In this document: positions 7,237-10,256 of the stretch, one piece after another
Numbering within the stretch: the first letter of the stretch is position 1
Layout of the letters: each line of letters begins with the position of its first letter
Source: an uncultured Paraburkholderia sp.
GTDB lineage: Bacteria > Pseudomonadota > Gammaproteobacteria > Burkholderiales > Burkholderiaceae
NCBI GenBank assembly: GCA_937917025.1
Contig: CALFSF010000282.1
Coordinates: forward strand, 1 to 10,256
DNA length: 10,256 bases
Direction of reading: 5' to 3'
Position numbers and translations under genes: made by a program
The notes under the pieces: generated by a model
Databases searched by the model: none
Told to the model about the DNA's origin: nothing
The model's input: only the letters and a program-made list of their open reading frames with translations

Positions 7237-7316
7237 AGGGCGCTCTATATTATTATGGTTGTGTATATAACTAATTGATTTTAATCAATATATTTTTTGT
7301 CAGTGGATACTTTTAT
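7237..7316. promoter_or_regulatory. AT-rich patch, likely GNAT promoter region
   Basis: About 80 bp of markedly AT-rich DNA in a GC-rich window, between the TetR stop and the GNAT start. It contains the inverted repeat ATTGATT (7274-7280) / AATCAAT (7283-7289) with a 2-bp centre. On the minus strand, several A/T hexamers (such as TAATAT and TATATA) could serve as a -10, so no single promoter can be chosen by eye. Such a patch upstream of a gene commonly acts as a promoter with an UP element or as a site for a nucleoid protein. No terminator for the TetR gene is visible here. Confidence 0.45.
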
Positions 7317-7972
7317 GACACGACCCTTTTAGCGAAGTTCGCCATCTTCATGCTGCGATGCGCAAATTGCTCGCTCGCGCGCAGCCCGCGGTCGACTAGC
7401 GCGACCACCTGTTCCGCGAATTCCGGATAACCCATCCGGCCGTCCGGCTTGAGCCACGTAAACGTCCAGTTGATCATGCCGAACACCATCATCGTTAGCG
7501 CCGTCTGGTTTTCGCGCGTTGCGCGCTCCGGGTACGCGCGCGACAACTGCCGTGCGAACGCCGCGACGACGTCGCGCTGGCGGTTCAGGATGATCTCGCG
7601 CTGCGCGTCCACCAGATATTTGACGTCGTTCAACAGCGCGACGTGCCGGCTGTGCGACGTCTCGTATTCGGCGAGAAATGCACGGATCAGTTCTGCGAAT
7701 GTCTCGCGTTCGCTCAGGCCGCGCCGCTGGCTCGCGCCTTCGACTTCCGCGATGATCAGCATCAGCCGTTTGGTGTAGCGGTCGAGCAGGTCGAACAGGA
7801 TGGCTTCCTTGCTCGCGTAGTAGTGGTAGAGACGCGCCTTCGACGTGCCGCTTGCCGCCGCAAGGTCGGCCATCGAAGTGCTTGGGTAACTGGTTTGCGC
7901 GAACTTTCCGGCAGCCAGTTCGAGAATCTGGTCGCGTTGCGTGTCGTGGTCTGGGGCTCGTGTGCGGGCCAT
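7313..7972 (-). CDS. paaR: TetR-family regulator, probable phenylacetate-pathway repressor (PaaR-type)
   Basis: 219 residues. The N-terminal TetR DNA-binding domain (about 8-62) shows the helix-turn-helix STSMADLAAASGTSKARLYHYY (31-52) followed by SKEAILFDLL; the helical C-terminal domain (about 65-200) would form the dimer and ligand pocket. Start at 7972 is chosen because residues upstream of MARTRAPDH are Pro/Arg-rich shadow sequence; there is no good Shine-Dalgarno site, which suggests low expression or coupling to the DUF1835 gene ending 16 bp earlier. From memory, a TetR regulator downstream of paaABCDE in Burkholderia represses the phenylacetate genes and is released by phenylacetyl-CoA. 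The family is certain; the specific name rests on position. The operator at the paaA promoter would lie outside the window. Confidence 0.85.
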   Translation of the reverse strand: MARTRAPDHDTQRDQILELAAGKFAQTSYPSTSMADLAAASGTSKARLYHYYASKEAILFDLLDRYTKRLMLIIAEVEGASQRRGLSERETFAELIRAFLAEYETSHSRHVALLNDVKYLVDAQREIILNRQRDVVAAFARQLSRAYPERATRENQTALTMMVFGMINWTFTWLKPDGRMGYPEFAEQVVALVDRGLRASEQFAHRSMKMANFAKRVVS

Positions 7973-7988
7973 GGTCTTGTGTTTGTTA

Positions 7989-8822
7989 TCAGCTTGAGAC
8001 GGTGGAGAGGGTAGCAGGACGTGGTGCCGGCGCAAGACAAAGTTCGAGGCTCGGCCAGACGGCGGCATCGCCGCGCAGGTGGATGCGCCCGGCGGCGGCC
8101 AGTTCCTGGAAGCGCCACAGCGCAATCCGGTCGCTGACCAGAAAGCCCATGTCGGCCGTCATCAGTTGCGCGGCGATGCGCGCAGCCGGTTGCCAGTCGT
8201 CACGGGCGTGTTCGAGGATCACCGCGTCGAGTTCGCCGAAGGTGCCGCTCGCGAACACATTGTCGCGCCAGCGTCGCGTTTCGCCGTTCGCCTGCTTCAC
8301 ATCCTGCCATTCGAGCGCGAGCCGGCTGATGCGCAACACCGAGATCGGCGCCGCGCAGGCAAGCTGCGCTTCGAGCACGTCGGGCGCGAACATGCCGACT
8401 GCGGTCGCCTGGTCTTTGCGGCTATGCGCCCACGCGCCGGGATCGGTGAGATCGCGAATCGACAGACGCACCTCGTTAAGTCGCTGCGGCGCGTCGCGCA
8501 GGTGATAGCACACGCGGCGCAGCATCAATTGATCGGCTGCGCTTTGCGCGTGCCACACCACGATAGGTGAGTGCTCGCTGACCACGTCGGCAAGCGCCGC
8601 GGCCTGCTCGTCGAATTCGCCCAGAAAGTCGCGCTCGACGTCGCCGTACACGCGCTGCCAGAAGTCCGCACGCACATCCGGCGCATCATCGACGCCGCGC
8701 AGCGGACCGACCGCGAGGTCGTCCCGTAGCGCGAGGACGCGTTCGTTCCGGCCGGCCCGGCGCAGCGCACCGCGCAGGGAGTCGGCGGCGACGTCGCCGT
8801 TCGTGAGGTGGATCGTGTTCAT
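7989..8822 (-). CDS. DUF1835 (and probably DUF3658) domain protein of unknown function
   Basis: 277 residues, no signal peptide or membrane segment, so cytosolic. The N-terminus opens with the DUF1835 signature IHLTNGD (4-10) and continues with LRDDLAVGPLRG (32-43) and IVVWHAQSAADQLMLRR (87-103). The C-terminal half (about 150-262) fits the DUF3658 type often paired with it, including WRDNVFASGTFGELDAVI (185-202) and DRIALWRFQELAAAGRI (231-247). No catalytic motif is recognised. The ATG at 8822 starts exactly where the family begins, and no ATG, GTG or TTG precedes it within 42 bases, but it has no Shine-Dalgarno sequence. It sits between paaE and the TetR gene, 16 bp ahead of the latter, and is most likely co-transcribed with it. 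Function unknown; association with the phenylacetate operon is contextual. Confidence 0.87.
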   Translation of the reverse strand: MNTIHLTNGDVAADSLRGALRRAGRNERVLALRDDLAVGPLRGVDDAPDVRADFWQRVYGDVERDFLGEFDEQAAALADVVSEHSPIVVWHAQSAADQLMLRRVCYHLRDAPQRLNEVRLSIRDLTDPGAWAHSRKDQATAVGMFAPDVLEAQLACAAPISVLRISRLALEWQDVKQANGETRRWRDNVFASGTFGELDAVILEHARDDWQPAARIAAQLMTADMGFLVSDRIALWRFQELAAAGRIHLRGDAAVWPSLELCLAPAPRPATLSTVSS

Positions 8823-8863
8823 GGGCAGAGGCGGGCAGCTCGAGGTATCGGCGTTTGGGCAGC

Positions 8864-8911
8864 AAAAAGGGCCGCTCGCGATCCGGACTGTGTCCCGATT
8901 GCAAGCGGCCC
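8864..8911 (-). terminator. Long-stem terminator after the paa operon
   Basis: Nearly complementary 20-nt arms at 8869-8888 and 8892-8911 enclose a 3-nt loop, with one wobble or mismatch each at three internal positions; the outer eight pairs (GGGCCGCT / AGCGGCCC) are perfect. On the minus strand five T follow (complement of 8864-8868). It lies 86 bp after the paaE stop and only 41 bp ahead of the DUF1835 start, so it separates the paa operon from the DUF1835-TetR pair or meters read-through into it. Confidence 0.88.
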
Positions 8912-8913
8912 CT

Positions 8914-8944
8914 AGTGTAAGCGGATCGCGGGAGTGCTGAAAGT
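8914..8944 (-). promoter_or_regulatory. Possible promoter for the DUF1835-TetR pair, abutting the terminator
   Basis: On the minus strand TACACT (complement of 8914-8919) is a fair -10. About 17-18 bp upstream lies CTTTCA/TTTCAG, a weak -35. Transcription would begin roughly at 8907, inside the first arm of the terminator stem. The -35 match is poor, so this is only a candidate. Confidence 0.25.
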
Positions 8945-8997
8945 TTCCAGCGCCGATGGTCGCCCATGGCGGCCGATAATGACGGTCGCCGCGCCGT

Positions 8998-10086
8998 TCA
9001 ACGCTCGTCGTAGCTCACGACCACGCGGTCGCTGACCGGATGGCACTGGCACGTCAGCACAAAACCGTCGTCGATTTCGTGCTGTTCCAGCGTGTAGTTC
9101 TTCTCCATCTTCACTTCGCCTTCGAGCACCTTCGCGCGGCACGTGCAGCAGACGCCGCCCTTGCACGCATACGGCAGCGCGAGTCCGGCGCGCAGGCCCA
9201 CGTCGAGCACGCTCACGCCCTCGTACGGCAGACGCAGCTTGCGCCGTTTGCCATCCAGCACGATTTCGAGATCGGCGGCGGGCGTGTTCTCCGTGATTTC
9301 GACGGGCGGCACGCCGGCTTGCGGCAGCGGCGAGCCGAAGCGCTCGACGTGCACGTTGCCCGCCGGCACGCCGGCCGCTTTCAGCGCGGCTTCGGCGGCG
9401 TCCATCATCGGGCCGGGGCCGCAGATGAACGCTTCGTCGATCGAGCCGGCCGGCAGCAAGGTGTCCAGAAATTCCGCGCACTTTTGCTGGTCGAGCACGC
9501 CGTTGAACAACTCGACGTCCTGCAGATCGTCGGACAGCACGTGGTACAGGATGAACCGGTTCATGAAGCGGTTCTTCAGGTCTTCGAGTTCCTCGGCGAA
9601 CATGATCTGGTCGACGCTGCGGTTGCCGTACACCAGCGTGAACGTGCTGCGCGGCTCGATTTCGAGCGTCGTCTTGATGATCGCGAGCACCGGCGTGATG
9701 CCCGAGCCACCTGAAAACGCCACGTATTGCTGTCCCTGATCCGCGTTCAGATGCGTGAAGAAGCGGCCGTCGGGCGTCATCACGTCGATCGAATGGCCGG
9801 GCTGCAGCGTGTCGAACGCGAAGTTCGAGAAGCGGCCGCCGCGCACGCGCTTGATGCCGATGCGCAGTTCACCGTCGCGATCGTAGTCGGTCACGCCCAC
9901 GCAGATCGAATACGAGCGACGCGTTTCCTCGCCGTCGATATGGGTTTTCAGCGTGACGAACTGGCCTTGCGTGAAGCGGAACTGCTCGCGCAGCTCGACG
10001 GGGACCTCGAAGGCGACCGAGACCGCGTCGGCGGTTTCAGGCCGCACTTCACGGATGCGCAGCGAATGAAATTGCGGAGTAGCCAT
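8998..10086 (-). CDS. paaE: PaaE, reductase subunit of the phenylacetyl-CoA 1,2-epoxidase complex
   Basis: Passes electrons from NADPH through FAD and a 2Fe-2S cluster to the diiron subunit PaaA, which epoxidises the ring of phenylacetyl-CoA; cytosolic. The 362 residues match the family. An FNR-type FAD domain (about 5-110) carries RRSYSIC (56-62); the nucleotide domain (about 115-240) carries GGSGITP (126-132) and CGPGPMM (222-228); a plant-type ferredoxin domain (about 262-362) has ligands Cys308, Cys313, Cys316 and Cys346. The order reductase then ferredoxin is that of PaaE. It starts one base after the paaD stop (TGATATG) with no Shine-Dalgarno sequence, so translation is probably coupled to paaD. 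It is the last gene of the paa operon, closed by the hairpin at 8864-8911. Confidence 0.96.
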   Translation of the reverse strand: MATPQFHSLRIREVRPETADAVSVAFEVPVELREQFRFTQGQFVTLKTHIDGEETRRSYSICVGVTDYDRDGELRIGIKRVRGGRFSNFAFDTLQPGHSIDVMTPDGRFFTHLNADQGQQYVAFSGGSGITPVLAIIKTTLEIEPRSTFTLVYGNRSVDQIMFAEELEDLKNRFMNRFILYHVLSDDLQDVELFNGVLDQQKCAEFLDTLLPAGSIDEAFICGPGPMMDAAEAALKAAGVPAGNVHVERFGSPLPQAGVPPVEITENTPAADLEIVLDGKRRKLRLPYEGVSVLDVGLRAGLALPYACKGGVCCTCRAKVLEGEVKMEKNYTLEQHEIDDGFVLTCQCHPVSDRVVVSYDER

Positions 10087-10087
10087 A

Positions 10088-10256
10088 TCAGTACGGTTTG
10101 AAATAGTCGAAGGGTTCGCGGCAATCGATGCAGCGATACAAGGCCTTGCAGGCGGTCGAACCGAATGTCGCGAGGCGCGCGGTATGCGCGGAGCCGCAGC
10201 GCGGGCAGGCCGGCGCCGGCATCGGGCGGGGCATGAAGCGGACCGCTTTCTCGCCC
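10088..10256 (-). CDS. paaD: 3' end of paaD, accessory protein of the phenylacetyl-CoA epoxidase
   Basis: The last 55 codons and the TGA stop; the N-terminal part lies beyond the window. The fragment is the C-terminal zinc-ribbon-like segment of PaaD: CPRCGS (17-22 of the fragment), FGSTACKALYRC (31-42) and CREPFDYF (45-52), giving Cys pairs 17/20 and 42/45 plus Cys36. PaaD belongs to the DUF59/MIP18-type family and is thought to help mature the iron-sulphur cluster of PaaE or the complex, not to catalyse. Its position directly ahead of paaE fits the paaABCDE order. Confidence 0.93.
   Translation of the reverse strand, partial: GEKAVRFMPRPMPAPACPRCGSAHTARLATFGSTACKALYRCIDCREPFDYFKPY

Noticed and set aside
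7973..8125. Longer TetR form starting at 8125
   Set aside because: The first 51 residues overlap the DUF1835 gene out of frame, are Pro/Arg-rich and do not match TetR proteins.
8955..8990. Imperfect direct repeat GA(T/C)GGTCGCC at 8955-8964 and 8981-8990
   Set aside because: Two 10-bp copies with one mismatch in GC-rich DNA are easily chance. I could not match them to a known operator, though their position ahead of the DUF1835-TetR pair is worth remembering.
1..10256. Mobile elements, CRISPR arrays, tRNA/rRNA genes, riboswitches, attachment sites
   Set aside because: No transposase, spaced repeat array, cloverleaf or riboswitch-like leader was seen on either strand. Composition is uniform apart from the short AT-rich patch near 7237-7316.

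Overview
The window looks like chromosomal DNA of a Burkholderiaceae betaproteobacterium (Burkholderia, Paraburkholderia or Caballeronia type). Reasons: high GC with strongly GC-biased third codon positions, long antisense shadow ORFs, and a gene order (fused indolepyruvate oxidoreductase, hpd, Lrp/AsnC, GNAT, TetR, DUF1835, paaE, paaD) that I recall as typical of that group. This identification is from memory and pattern, not from a search. No mobile element, CRISPR array, tRNA or rRNA is visible, so this is a core catabolic locus rather than an island.

Layout. 3-95 (+) is the tail of an unidentified gene. It converges on a strong hairpin terminator (about 195-238) shared with a 1208-residue fused indolepyruvate ferredoxin oxidoreductase (293-3919, -). 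A 354-bp intergenic region (3920-4273) with several repeats separates this gene from a divergent 63-residue exported or membrane-anchored small ORF (4274-4465, +), which ends in its own terminator (4550-4584). Then come 4-hydroxyphenylpyruvate dioxygenase (hpd, 4610-5707, -) and a divergent Lrp/AsnC regulator (5860-6381, +). A terminator at 6421-6449 follows, then a GNAT acetyltransferase (6469-7137, -). An AT-rich patch (about 7237-7316) comes next. The right end is all on the minus strand: a TetR regulator (7313-7972), a DUF1835-type protein (7989-8822), a terminator (8864-8911), paaE (8998-10086) and the 3' end of paaD (10088-10256).

How the genes fit together. The theme is breakdown of aromatic amino acids and phenylacetate. 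After transamination, 4-hydroxyphenylpyruvate (from tyrosine) goes through Hpd to homogentisate. Aryl-pyruvates from tryptophan or phenylalanine can be oxidatively decarboxylated by the indolepyruvate oxidoreductase to aryl-acetyl-CoA. Phenylacetyl-CoA is the substrate of the PaaABCDE epoxidase, whose last two genes lie at the right edge. The Lrp-type regulator beside hpd and the TetR regulator behind paaE are the likely local controls of the two branches. These functional links are inferred from gene content.

Most of the window is ordinary, well-conserved catabolism and I see no clearly new system. The points most worth a second look are the possible phenylpyruvate to phenylacetyl-CoA shortcut, the promoter-like element abutting the paaE terminator just ahead of the DUF1835-TetR pair, the unexplained DUF1835 protein, an insertion in the Lrp sensor domain, and the AT-rich patch upstream of the GNAT gene.
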